Of a stretch of DNA of 64,000 nucleotides, positions 1 to 12,000 are shown in pieces. The stretch lies in the NCBI GenBank assembly GCA_022496805.1, contig CM040099.1, positions 19,762,031 through 19,826,030 of the forward strand, written 5' to 3'. The notes under the pieces were generated by a model. The model had not been told where the DNA came from. It made no database searches and was given only the letters and a program-made list of their open reading frames with translations. A program made the position numbers and the translations under genes. Source of the stretch: Pohlia nutans. Its lineage: Eukaryota; Streptophyta; Bryopsida; Bryales; Mniaceae. Position 1 is the stretch's first letter, and the number at the start of each line of letters is the position of its first letter.

Positions 1-360
1 GTGCATTATACCACCACGTACTTCTCGTGACTGTACATCAAATGTTTCCAAGGAAAATGTTGTTAGCAAATGAATCATAATATTCTTTAGCCCACTTTTT
101 GAACTCTTGGGAATTATCAGAGGATCTGAATCAAAACCACAAGAATTGGAATCTCAAGACAAATGTTGCTTTGATTAACTGAAGTCACGTAGGATGGCTT
201 GCTTTTTTAACAATTTCTCAACAATAAAGCCACTCAATATAATACATGAGTCATGAAGCTCTCATTATTAACTTTTTAAGTTCGGACTCCTCCCTGGACA
301 AGTCCAAGACAAAAAGGGTGAGTACTAACATTGGCTAAAAAATAGTCATCAGGTTCTTGC
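1..360. other. Left-edge sequence beyond the caleosin stop
   Basis: It follows the caleosin 3' end. A minus-strand frame (SRDNSQEF-like, then KKWAKEYYDSFANN) spans about 75-165 but is short and matches no family I know. No gene is called. Confidence 0.4.
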
Positions 361-394
361 GGTAATTAGTTAATTAATTAATTAACTAATTACC
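361..394. repeat. 34-bp perfect palindrome
   Basis: The sequence from GGTAATTAG to CTAATTACC is its own reverse complement over 34 bp, with a TTAA-repeat centre. It lies just beyond the 3' end of the caleosin coding region and overlaps the stop that the caleosin tail would reach in its other frame. It could form a cruciform or a 3'-UTR hairpin. No function is inferred. Confidence 0.9.
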
Positions 395-477
395 GATTGT
401 TATCCGGATTAATCCTTTGCAATTGCACCTCCTTCACATACTTGGTCTGCCCTTTCTTAATTTCCTGCTCCACCCAG

Positions 478-3400
478 TCAAAAAAAACTTCCGTCATATA
501 TCCCCCGGATGGCCTCCTTGCTTGCAAAGCCCTCATCATCTTTCACCAGCCAATATGTGAAACCCCACTCCATTTTTGCAGCACCCCTTGAGCAAACACA
601 AACGAAAATTCATCAGCAGTAAGAAAATTGGTCAGTTTCAACATAACCTAATTAATTTTTGATTCAAAGTGCCACATGTCATCTTGTGATTGGTTTAGGG
701 TGACGTGGACCTCTCAAAATCTGATGTGGGAACTTAATTTCAATATGAGGTTGTCAAATTTAACCCTCAAGTATCTCTAAAGCAATTGCGAAGGTTCATT
801 TCTAATATGTACCATTAAATACAAGTTGTAATTTTCACAAATGGTGGCAGCACTAAATGGTAGATAGTATATAGAAAATATCAAAAAATGTGTATGATTT
901 TCAATTACATATGTGAATTTGTAATGATGATAAAGTAGACTTTAGTGTGATTCCAATGCAATTTACAATTTGAAATTCTGTTCATTTTTTAGCATACAGA
1001 GGCCTTCCAAAGTTCCTACAAATCTCAACTGGATCCAAAATTCGTAACCATCTTGTACCCCACTGTACTTGAGACATCAAGTTATATTGCCAAAGCATGG
1101 TGCCATATAACCATTTGGACACTAGCTTGGTGCCATGCTCTTGCATTGTACCCCTTTCTTAATAGTAATTGCAAACCAACATGGAAATTTTATATAAACA
1201 TTTGATATAATCAAAATAATGGATTTGGATTCTTAGGTGCAGCTATGGGCGTTTAATAAATGAATGTTATGAACATGAAGTCAATGAGCAAAGTGAATAA
1301 ACATTGGATGTGTTGGAAAAAACTAAGTTGGGGATGGCACTCACCATCCAAAAGGGTCATTGACATTCCGGATACAATCAGTCATGCGAATGATTTCGGG
1401 ATATGTCATAGCGTTTGGCTTGGTCTTGGCATATCTGTTGAAAATCTCCTCAAACTTAAAGGGTACAAATTGTCCATCGGTGTCATAAACCTCACTGTCA
1501 CTGCCATGTTTTGTGCGGTGAATCTTCTCCAAATATATTGGCAAACGTGGGTCAAAAAGCCAACCCTGTAAAACAACAAAAAATTAAGGGAAAACGAATT
1601 AAATCACATAGTAATGTGACATTCTTTAGAAGGGTGTAATGCGTACTCACGTCGTAGGTTGGGTAGCTGAAGACTCCATTGATAACAACACCTGCCAGAG
1701 CTGAAACCAAAGGGGGATATCCTAAAGCTTTGAAACCTGCAAATACAAAGTTGTGCTAGTTAGTAAATTATAACGTTGGTCCAAAGAACATTATGAATAA
1801 AGAGTTCATTGAGATAGAGCAACTATCCATGTCCATCGGGCATCAGGGACATGGCTAGGAAAATCTAGCTTTGGTGCCTCCTTTCAAAGATAGACTCTAT
1901 GACACTAATTAGTAACCAATCATAACTGGTCAAAATTGTTCCATTCATTTTTTTTCTTTTCCAATATAATAGAGGGATCACCTCAAGGTCAAGAAACTTG
2001 AGAAGGTTTGACACACTACACTAAATAAATAGATTAGTGTTAGATAATTATAAGATTTGAAAATATTATAGATTTTTATTCTCGACAAAAAAAATTACCA
2101 AAGACATTGATTCCAATACTATTGAAAGATCCCCATCTTGACCAATATAGAGGGTAAAAAAATTGGTCAACAGTAAAAACTTACAAAATGTTTATGTAAA
2201 TTAGTGTATCTAACACTAATCTACCTATTTAGTGTAGCAGGCTGTATTCTTGAATGAAGAAGGTCCAAGTGTCCAAAGAATGTGCTTTTGACTCAAGTAA
2301 GGGCTCACATTAAACACAACATTACTCCCTTTGTCCCATAATAAGCTTTGTCAACCCCTTTTTAGTTTATCTCATACTAAGCTTCTTGTTTAAACACAAC
2401 ATTACTCCCTATGTCCATAATAAGCTACACCAACCCCTTTTCAATTTGTCCCATAATAAGCTTCTTGTTGCTCAAACTAACTACTCCTATTGGCTCAGAT
2501 CCACACCATTAGACTGCAATGGTGTGATTAGCCTCGACAAATTTGCATTGATTGGTCAACTTGGCATTATGCAAAAGAAGGATTATTAGCTTAACTCAGT
2601 TGCATAGTACCTTCATAAGTTTCATGAGGGAAAATTATGCCATCACCATCGCGGTCAAAGAAGGCACAGTGTTGTTGGAGCACAGTATATTCATTCGGTC
2701 TCCGTCCAATCAGGCCCTCCGGGTGTTCAGCTGCCAATGCCCTAGGCAAATCTGAAATTCAAAAAAAGAAAAAACATGTGCACATAATCCTTAAACTAAA
2801 AATGCATGTATAACATGCTAGAGCAATTGGTATCCACCCTCCTACAATGTAAGCTCAAATTGAAAAAAATAAAATAAAAAAATGAAGAAAAATAAAATGA
2901 AAAAGAAATAAATAAATTCAACTATCACATGGAGTTGGGAAAAGTTTACACAATTGAAAATGCACGGTTCTACAAGAATTGTCATGAGTTCGAGATTGTG
3001 TCCAACAAGAATTCATATTCTTCTTTTTGTGCATAATATTCTTATATAAGACATTAATGTCCTTTTAATTTTGTAGAGAATTAGGTATCTAGGAAAAGGT
3101 AATTCTTGAAAAAGAAGAGGTGACCTTCCTTGACTCATAAAAAGAACGGTTCCTCTCTTAAAGCCTATATTCTTGGGTGTAGAGGTAGCTTCATAAGAGC
3201 ATTATGTCCAAGAACGTTGTGTTTTAGTAGCATCAAGAACATGAATTACTGAGAGGTATTAAAATCAATGAATTGGACACTAAATTGAGACTCTCACTAA
3301 TGCATGTCCTCAACTCTCACGGAAAAAGCTGCCTTCTACACAAATTGAAACTGTGGGATTCTACAACTGCCCTTCAAGGAGACAAGGGCCACATTCTCGC

Positions 3401-3627
3401 TCCAAAGCTCATTGCAAAAGCTCGCGCAAAAGCATGCTCGCGCTCTAATGTTGGAATAGAATCGACCCTAGTGAAGAACATATAGAAGAAAATGACAACA
3501 TACCCCTCTTGGCCACCGCTTGCTTGGAAGAAAAATTCTCCACAGAGCTGGATTTTGCTACAATCTTCGTGCCATAGCCACTGAGTCTGCTGCAGCTCAG
3601 TAGAGAGTCCACCGTCAGGCTTGCCAT
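478..3627 (-). CDS. Caleosin / peroxygenase, five exons
   Basis: Caleosins are Ca2+-binding, haem-containing peroxygenases of lipid droplets and ER that oxidise unsaturated fatty acids using hydroperoxides. Exons on the minus strand: 3627-3504, 2751-2611, 1736-1651, 1565-1345 and 586-478. All have GT-AG borders and consistent phase, giving 226 aa. Residues 1-41 are a Ser-rich N-terminus. The family core follows: haem-ligand candidate H69 (QQHCAFF), EF-hand loop 74-85 ([12 protein letters not shown]), a hydrophobic segment with prolines at 90-115, and [16 protein letters not shown] at 126-141 with H133/H137. The C-terminal block is [10 protein letters not shown], then [12 protein letters not shown]. 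The stop directly after YDGSFF is odd: it lies at an 8-T run, and in the neighbouring frame a charged tail of about 30 aa continues to a stop at 390-392. Intron 2 contains transposon-like repeats. The family assignment is very secure; the exact C-terminus is not. Confidence 0.93.
2016..2237. mobile_element. Foldback/MITE-like element in caleosin intron 2
   Basis: The two ends are inverted copies of about 30 bp: CTACACTAAATAAATAG near 2016 and CTATTTAGTGTAG near 2237, both continuing into ATTAGTGTTAGATA and its complement. The interior is AT-rich and non-coding. It lies in the intron between caleosin exons 2 and 3. The ends are CACTA-like, but no target duplication was established. Confidence 0.6.
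2311..2470. repeat. Direct duplication of 80 bp with Stowaway-like motif
   Basis: Two adjacent imperfect copies (2311-2390 and 2391-2470) each begin TAAACACAACATTACTCCCT and contain a GTCCATAATAAGCT-type motif. CTCCCTNNGTCC is the usual terminus of Stowaway (Tc1/mariner) MITEs in plants. The pair lies in caleosin intron 2. It is probably a remnant of one or two such elements. Confidence 0.55.
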
Positions 3628-4149
3628 GAGCTCAAGATTGTTGCAGCAACGGTCAGACGTAGCCACGTAATTCAAATTCCTGCAACTCAGAGAAGGAAGA
3701 TATAATAATATACTGCACATAACTGCATATAACTGGGATGTCCGCCTTTACGAGGAAAAGAGAAAAAGGAAGGTAGTTGAAGTAGTCATGTGGCTACTCA
3801 CAAGGAATGGGAGTCCCACATGGCGTGTGAGGGACTTGGTTGTCCTTCCACGTGTGTGGTCTGCCAGCAGCCTCATCGCCTTCTGGGGCATACAGTAACT
3901 TACCATGCGTGTAGAAGGCAAGAATATTTCATGACGCCAACACATCAAACAAGCAGTTACGTTACCAGTTACGTTACGAGGAGCTCTGACCAGAATAGGA
4001 CAGGTGAAGGAAGAGAATGCATTTCACTGGAATCATGAACGGAATATATTTGCTACAGTGGTATTTAGCCCCAAAAAAGAGTGTCCTCCCAATGCCTCTT
4101 CCCTACGGTCGTTGGAGAGTTTCCACTCACAATAAGTGAAGGATGTTAA

Positions 4150-4952
4150 CCCTTTAGTGCCTAGCTGACCACATTATGGTCACTACAACGTCCGAAATGC
4201 AAATAGCAGAGAATCTGTGAAGAATTGGAACTTCAGTTTTGAAGTTCAGATTTGCCCACATACATTACGCACCTTCCAGAAAAAGAAATTTTCAATTTGG
4301 AATTGTACAACTATCAAAATACCTATCAACAGAACGCGAAAATACTGCAAATACTTGAAAATACAGTAAATACTTACAAATACAACATTTGTATTGTGTA
4401 GTATTTCTTGTGTTTGGAAGTTTGTTATCTTGTTTTATTTTTTTGGATTGTGTTCTCTTCTTCATCTTCCATTAGTGTGTGTAATCCGATCTTGACTAAT
4501 GTACCCACTCCTGTCTATTTTCAATGTATAAAATTTTGTCCTACACCGTACATGGACACATCACTTTCACTTATAAATCTCACAATAATTATGTGTGAGT
4601 CTATTTTTGATATGAAAGATTGCAACGGAGAGGTGTTGACATAGGGCATAGCTGAACTTCTTTGCTTTTATTTTTGAAAATTTACCTCAAATTATATCTA
4701 ACTTTGAAGTCACACACCCCCCAAAATCTCGTTTTTGAGCGTGCATTATACAGTTCAAATACATACTATAATCTTCCGATCCCACCATCGGATGATTCTC
4801 AAATTTTGATAAAATGTGTGCTCTCGAGTTGAGAATAGAATTGTACGGTTACTTTCTAATTTAACCCATTCTATTTTTGGTAGTCTCAACCACAGTGAGA
4901 AAATCTACTGAAATCCAGGGCTCTGAGCTACAGTACCCTAGGCACTAAAGGG
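4150..4952. mobile_element. TTAA-flanked non-autonomous element (803 bp)
   Basis: Perfect 15-bp terminal inverted repeats (CCCTTTAGTGCCTAG and CTAGGCACTAAAGGG) are bounded on both sides by TTAA (4146-4149 and 4953-4956). TTAA targets and CCC-starting ends are the hallmark of piggyBac-type transposition. The interior has no transposase. Part of it (about 4700-4880) is distantly like the 24.8, 42 and 44.4 kb repeats. Confidence 0.8.
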
Positions 4953-5181
4953 TTAAACCTCCCACTTTTGCAGAGAGTTTTCACCCACAATAAGTGAAGG
5001 ATGTCAAACCTCCCACTTTTGGAGAGATTGGGCACACAGTAAGAGCATGGCCAACAATTCCCAACATGCCAAACTTACGTCCAAGATGGAGTATGAGAAG
5101 CTCTCACTTCATAACATTCAGTAGTCTTCGTGCCCTTTGCCTTTCCTTCAAGCACTATGCACTTCACCTTGGGACTCCACC

Positions 5182-5241
5182 TGTCCAATTAGATGTTCAA
5201 TTAGTTGTCCAATTAGTTGTCCAATTAGCTACTCGATTAGC
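5182..5241. repeat. 12-bp tandem repeat, five units
   Basis: Five imperfect units of TGTCCAATTAGT follow one another (variants TGTTCAATTAGT and TACTCGATTAGC). It is a minisatellite in non-coding DNA. Confidence 0.85.
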
Positions 5242-5695
5242 CACTATCATTAGGTAATGAAGTCCTATTGGGTGTGCAATATGCTGCACCATCTGATGAA
5301 TTTTCGTCACATGATGAATTGTCGTCAGATGTACAACGCCCTGGTGCAAGCTTGTTCAGACATTATTCTGTGGGGAAATTATCACCCCTTCAAAAGAAAG
5401 CCGTTCCATCATTGAAATTAGCGCATCTGGCATCCAGCGAACGAACACAAAAAAGAACATAGCACACACAAACAAGTAATTTTAAGAACGTTCCCACAGC
5501 ACTGTAGCAATTATAAGAACAAACTTCCATATAAAGACAACACGATCAGAACGCTACCACATTGAGAACGATTCAGAGGAAAGAAAAAGAGAGATTCCCA
5601 GCAAGATAATGACACAAAAACCGACACTCCTGCAAGAGGAAGTCGGATATATTTATGTGCCAGTGGCATCCAAAGAAGTACAAGATGATGTTGAC

Positions 5696-6887
5696 TTAAA
5701 CATCGGCAATGGTGACCTCCACCTCGACTCCAGGCTCAATGGTGATGGAAGTGATCTGCTTGACCACTTCGGAAGGACTGTGCAGATCGATCACGCGCTT
5801 GTGCACACGCAACTCAAACCTGTCCCACGTGTTGGTACCTGAAATATCAACAGCCAACCACATCACTTCCTCTTCAAACCACCATCTCATTCCTCATTCC
5901 TCCAAAATTAGTTAAGAAGAAAGGCTTAAGAGCCAAGTTCCATGCGTGAAGTATCACACTAAAATACAAGTTTTTAGGGACTTCCGGGGATCAAGTTCCA
6001 CATTTGAAGTGGAATCTGGAGAAAAAAAGTAGTGGAAAAGTTGTCATAAAGTATGGAGGTTCTCAAGCCCAAGACTTCATGGTAACTTCTCCCTAACCAA
6101 TCTTCATGTTGCTTAGAGCGTGCAGAACTTCATAGACGGGAATAAGACACACCCAAGTTCCAGTGGGCAACCTCTCCAACCCATAGAACTTGGCTATCAC
6201 CATTGCCTACCATTGACTTAGACCTAAAAATACTTCAGGTGTCCCAAATTCAATAAAAAGCGGACCTCCCATATACAGAAGACCTAGCGACAACAAGGGT
6301 TTACATAACATTAAAAGCGGACTACCAGAATTAGGGTCTAACGAGGCTAGGTTTTCAGGGAGGGGGTTCTCTGCGAAGATTACCCCGCTTCAGAATGAAA
6401 TTCTCTAAGCATAGAGAGAAAAAGCAATATTAAAAATCCGCACTAAAGACCTATTACTAACCAAGTTGCGGTAACTGAAAAAGACTATTAAACTTCTATT
6501 TCCGTTCGTACAACGGCCAAAATGTTCAGAAAGTTTTAGGAATTACACAAAGTAGTATCATGAAAAGAGCTGCATACCTTCACCACAAGGAGACTTCCGG
6601 GTGGTGATGTGCAGCACCTTAGTAGGCATGCGCACGGGACCCTTGACTTTGAGTCTCTTGTCCTTGGCGCCCTTGATCAAGTCAGCGCACACTGCAAAAG
6701 CAAACAAGCACAACTTCAGCACGCCAAATCACAAACCCTAAAAACCAGCTCCAAATTGATAAACTGTTTTGAACTCACCCTTCTCGAGGTTCTTGACATT
6801 CTTTGAGGAAAGAGTGATACGGATGCGGTGGACGGTTTCAATAGCTTCCTCCACTCCCGCCTTTCCAGGCTTCATAGGCATCGCCAT
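5696..6887 (-). CDS. RPS20: 40S ribosomal protein uS10 (RPS20), three exons
   Basis: This is a structural protein of the 40S subunit head. Exons: 6887-6779, 6691-6578 and 5838-5696, with matching phases, giving 121 aa. The protein starts [11 protein letters not shown]. It contains the conserved [25 protein letters not shown] and [10 protein letters not shown] blocks, then [11 protein letters not shown], and ends in [10 protein letters not shown], as in plant uS10. The length is normal. The ATG at 6887 was chosen because the first intron follows LEK in phase 1 and the downstream blocks fit without gaps. A telo-box lies about 45 bp upstream, as is common in plant ribosomal protein genes. It looks intact. 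Confidence 0.96.
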
Positions 6888-6931
6888 GCTGCACGTGGAT
6901 ACACGAATCGTTAACACGGGAAAACAGAGAA

Positions 6932-6940
6932 AAACCCTAA
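6932..6940. promoter_or_regulatory. Telo-box (AAACCCTAA) upstream of uS10
   Basis: AAACCCTAA lies 45 bp before the uS10 ATG. Telo-boxes in this position are typical of plant translation-machinery genes and support co-ordinated expression in dividing cells. The motif is seen; the role is by analogy. Confidence 0.6.
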
Positions 6941-7239
6941 ACAGCTTCGGTTTGGGTTTTGAAAAATAAAGTGCAGAAAAGATATTCTAGAGATGTGAAA
7001 TGCAAGCGAGAGAGATAAGGTTTAGGTACCTGAGAGATTAATCAATTGACCGCCCGAGACAGACACCAGCGAAAGGCCGGCCGCTTGCTGAGGGGTTTCT
7101 TCGACAACAGAAAATGAAGAGAGTTTGCGGCGTGCGAGGAGCGGAGGTTTTGTTGCCGAAACTTTTAGGGCTGGGATACCCCGAGCCTCCGAGGTTCGGA
7201 TTGGAGGTTCGGCTCCTAGGCTCGGTTGTAGCGGACATA

Positions 7240-7461
7240 TCTATTATTCAATACAGCATGGTTTGTCTCACTCGACCGTTCCGCACTGGAATTCGTTGAG
7301 GAGACAACTCAAGCTCAATGTGCTCAACGGCACGGGTCCCACTAGTCTATTATACAATACAGCATGGTTTGTCTCACTCGACCGTTCCACGCTGAAATCC
7401 GTTGAGGAGACAACCCAAGCTCACTAAACATCAATGTGCTCAACGGCACGGGTCCCACTAG
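7240..7461. repeat. Tandem duplication (106 + 116 bp) upstream of uS10
   Basis: Two adjacent direct copies begin TCTATTATNCAATACAGCATGG and end CACGGGTCCCACTAG. The second (7346-7461) carries about 10 extra bases before ATCAATGTGC. They lie 350-570 bp upstream of the uS10 start codon and could include promoter sequence. Confidence 0.88.
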
Positions 7462-9077
7462 TATTCCTACAATTAGGAAAGTTCTTACAGTAGGAAAGTT
7501 CTTGCGGTGGAGTACTTGATAGAAACCGTATCATAACAATGAGTAGCCTTCCAAGAGGTTGTCTTTTAGTTTCATCCACCTTTATATATGAAGTGACTAA
7601 TGTTTTGTAATTGAATGGATTACTGAATCAAATAAACAATTACAAAACACTATTGCATTGTGATTGAGTGCTTTTGATTAGTGCTCACCATAGTTGATTG
7701 TTCTTGCTTAATGCCACGTGTCTCCATAGCTACTGATGTGATGTGGAATATCCGACATCATTTCATTGGGGGCTGAAATGATGTGGAATATTTCACATCA
7801 TTGTGTTGGAGGAAGGCAACACTCACAAAAGCTACTGAATGTTATGATGCTAATCGACCGTTTTTTTTTCATTTTTTGGAGAGTGTTAAATTGGTGATAC
7901 AAAATAATATTCCTTGTGTCCCACTAAAAACTCATGTTTTTTTTTTAACTTACAAAGGAAAACATATGTTTTTAGTAGGACAGAGAAGTATGGTAGAACT
8001 ACATATTTTATGCATTCATTCTTATTTTGGATAGAAAATGATTTTCATCCACGCTTATATGTTATTTCATCCAAATCTCAAAGATTCATCCAATATTCTA
8101 TAAAATGTTGAAGATATTATGGCAATCTTAAATTGAATTTTTGATAGTCTTGTAGCCAAACTATTTTTTATTAGGGCAATCTAGCACTAAAAAGCCCAAA
8201 ATAAAAGGACTGATGGTAACATTACTGTAGTTTTTGTTGTGGTAGGCTTTGTTGTTTCTATATAGATTTAGTATAAAAATAAGAGATTGTATTTAACTTG
8301 TATAGTACCCGTTTTACTTTGTTAGTATAGTGTAATCTATACTAAATTATGTACTTCTCGTGGGTAGTTGTACACTATAGTGTCCCTCTTTTTTAGTCAC
8401 GTTTGTAATTTTGACCTTTTTGACCTTTCAAGCTCATTATAAGATTATTGAATGGAAAAAAACTTAATTACAAGACTATGAAAAGTAAATAATATCCATA
8501 GTGTAAAATAAAAATATGATTAAAAATTAAGTTGCTAAATCTGTTGCACATTCAACTCTCAAGCATCTATCGGGGGATCAAAAGAATCGTAAAGCATTTT
8601 GTTTAACTTCAGCTGAAAAAAGTTAGAAATCTGAATTATTTTATTCGAAGTTTCTCTACAGTGCAAAGGGCGTCGGGTTCAACAAGGGCTTAAGAATGTT
8701 ATAACACGAAACTCTATAAGAGCCTAGGATCACACCTGCAAGCAATACAAACTTCGAAAATTCAATATTTATCCACACGACGTCCAAATAATGCATGCTA
8801 AAGTACAATGGATTTGTCATTCACTTGCCAATAAGACCCAATACAATAGTTTGTCTAATAACAATAAAAATGCATGGCTGCACATCAGGGTTTTTATTTT
8901 GCACTGTAGCAGTGCTTCATGTATACAATGAAGTGTACGGTGGTCCCTTCAAATTTAAACCATTGTGACTGTGCCACAACATTGGAGTCAGAAAAAGAAA
9001 CCCCAGGGCGCTTAAATGTCACAATTTTGGCACTTTGAAATATGGAACGATGACTTGAAAAATTGCTCGTGAACATC
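7462..9077. other. Intergenic, AT-rich
   Basis: Between the uS10 upstream region and the 3' end of the GDSL gene. It shows short repeats (AGGAAAGTTCTT twice near 7480-7500; GATGTGGAATATNNNACATCA twice at 7739-7795) and homopolymer T runs. No credible gene is seen. Confidence 0.6.
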
Positions 9078-12000
9078 TCAGTAAAATTGCTCATAACTTA
9101 GTTTACATAGTTTTGTGAGATTATAAGAAGGTTCCAAATGCTCTCCTCGTAGGAATTTGAGAGCTACAAAGCGAGCTGCAGCTTCAGTAATGTGAAGTCC
9201 ATCCCAGTGAATGAAGGATCCTGGATGTGAACATGATTTTCCTTGCAACAATTTCCCCTCCACAATTGCACTTGTTCCGCAAGGGACACTGGATAGCAGA
9301 TTGTACTCTCCCCCACCCGCTCCGCAGCACACCTTGAATGTCTCTACAAATCCTAGTACCACAATGAATTGTCACTAGTGGAAAATGAGTCGTTTTAGAT
9401 GACTTTTGTTCGTGATCTAGTTTCTGGATGCTGTCACTACTAGAAAATTCAATTTTTCTATTGTTTTGGTCGCATTGATCTGGTTCACTTCTCTGTTGAT
9501 TTGGTCGTGTTTTTGTGCAAATCAATAGATTGCTGTCCAAATTAATAGAAAAGTGAATGAGATCAATGCGACCGAAACAACAAAAAAAAATTGAATTTTC
9601 TAGTAGTGTGTGACGTTTAGGGGTTAAAGTAACAACCATTAGTCATGAAACACTCACTTAAAAATATATACAATTACCCACCTCTTCTTTTCTAGGGCAT
9701 ATGTGGCACAGTCTCAATCGCTTTAATAAATCCTTCACCACTATTGTTTGCACTTGTTTTCATTGGTAAGGTAGATACATCCAATCACCATCCACTTAAC
9801 AATCTTGCCTTCATGTACGAGTGGTATACATTCTTGTTCTAGAATGTACACCCTCAACACATGAGGGGGGAATTGAGTGTTGGGTGGTAATGGGTATGTC
9901 CATCTTAGCATACTACATGCAATGTGCTACAATTTTTGAATATCCCAATCATAAAACACTAGTAGAAAAGGTGGCACTGTCGAAAGAATTGCCCAGGCAA
10001 GTGATGCCCAATTCCACACATGCACAAAGATTTTGCCTGGACATCTCCCTGGGAAGCGCCACCTTTTTTACTAGTGAAAACTGTATAAGGCGTTCAAAAA
10101 CGATTTCAAATCTTTATTTTCCTCATATAGGAGAGTGCTAATTTTTTGACGGTAGTGTAGTGTCAATAGTAGATTTTCCTATGATCTCAAATCCATAGAA
10201 TTTTTTGGAGTGTTGGAAAAATATGAAACAATTTGCATTGTGATTCTCTTTCATTTACCAACGTGACACTCATCTCTTATTTCAAACTAAGGTAGAGGGT
10301 TCCAAAACCAACATGGTTCTAATTCCAAGAGAATCTAAACCATGCATCTATTTTAGAACAAAAATCTAAGCACTTCATAAAGCTCTTATTGGATGTTGAC
10401 CAAAATGATAAGCTATCTATAGTCTACCTAGATTTTGGTTCTAGGATGATTATTGTGCCTAGAATTAGAACCCTGTTGGTTTTGGAGCCTCTACCTTATA
10501 CCTTCACTCACAAAGTGGGATCATAACAAGTGTCACTTTTAGGTTCGGTTACCTTTGAGAGGGAGATTCGCGTACCATATGATGTACCGTTCCAGATAAG
10601 GGTTTGCAAGACCCTGTAAAGATCAGCATAGATGAATGTCGCGTCGCGATACTTGACTCGCAAGCCTTGAAGACCAGACCTGATCAAAGAGTTTGTGTCT
10701 TCCACAGCTGCATTCAGAGTTGCAAGGCATCCATGTGTATCAATCGTTGACATGTTGCGTATTCGTGACGTGGCTAAGAAGGCTGGGTAGCACCCCAGAG
10801 GTGGCACATTGAACACCATCAACGTTCGTGCTCCTTGCTTGTAAAGCTCCTGCAATCCAACTCACACTGGTAGGAAATGTGTCGTTTTTCACTTATTATA
10901 AATGAAAAATGAAAAAGGAATGAAACCGCGCCAGGCACATGTGTTGCGTCGATGCTGGTGAGTGGCAAGGGGGGGTCACTCCATAGTCAAGTTGAACACC
11001 ACGTGCGAGACAAGTTTGCTACCCCTATATTATATGGCATAGATAGTTTTAAATTTTATGATATTTTTTCTACATATGTATAACCATTGATAACATTTTT
11101 TGTATATTTTTTTGAAATTTTTAGCCATATTAACTTTTTATAGTAATTGTTTTAGTTCAATTTTGCGTCATTCTAGTTAGAAACGGTATGTTTTATTAAA
11201 AAAACAAATCATCAGATTTGGTTATGAATTTTTAGTATGTAATAGATATTGTGTATATCTACTCATGAAAAAAAATTGACAAAATTTTGATCCATTTTTG
11301 TGATGCAACTTAGAAAAAGTAGATTTTTTTGTCTCGCACATGGTGTTCTACTTTACAATGGAGTGACCTCCCCGTGGTGAGTGGTTTTGATCACAAGAAG
11401 ACAGAAATCTAGGCACAATCTAGTCACTATTCACTGTTTCCACAAAGTGGGGAATGAAAAATGACAGTCTTGCTACTAGTGTGTCTCAAACGTGGAATCT
11501 TAACTAGGGCAAAATCCTAGAATTTGAGAACATTGCAAATGTCACTCTTGATGTCACTGTAATCACTACAAGAAAATTTGGTAATACAAAAATTTCACAA
11601 ATTTGTCATGTGCACTTTTGGATTGCAGGTGTAAAACATGTGCAAAATCTTCATGTGCTCATTGCGAGTGCAATTTTTGGAATTAGGAGGCGTATAAAAT
11701 ATATTCCATTGAAAAAGTCTCAAAAATGCACTTTCAAAGGAATATTCTAAACTTCATAATTCCAAAACTTACACTTGCAACGAGCAAATGAAGATTTTGC
11801 ACATGTTTTACATTTGCAGTGCAGGGTGATTTAAAAATCTGTACATGACAACTTATTGTGAATGTAAGGAAATTTATCAGTGCACTTTTTGTAGAATCAC
11901 CAAACAGTTAGACAAATGTATACTAAAATCATTAAGGACCTTAAATTTTCTGACTGACCGTTGTAACCAACAACAACTTGTCATTTCCAATACACTCGAT

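Larger units (their letters stand above)
3628..5695. other. Intergenic region between caleosin and uS10
   Basis: This is upstream sequence of the caleosin gene and downstream sequence of uS10. It holds the 803-bp TTAA element (4150-4952) and the 12-bp tandem repeat (5182-5241). Sequence near 4955-5030 is a diverged direct copy of that just before the TTAA element (AATAAGTGAAGGATG twice), so the element landed inside or beside a small duplication. The ORFs here show no recognisable protein family. Confidence 0.6.

Noticed and set aside
1..60. Minus-strand stretch reading FDVQSREVRGGIMH, first taken for the caleosin C-terminus
   Set aside because: The true C-terminal exon with the YDGSFF block was found at 478-586, so this piece is not needed and is unassigned.
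3273..3485. Plus-strand ORF similar to a stretch at 58.9 kb
   Set aside because: The similarity is between two non-coding-looking repeats with no conserved frame; treated as a dispersed repeat.
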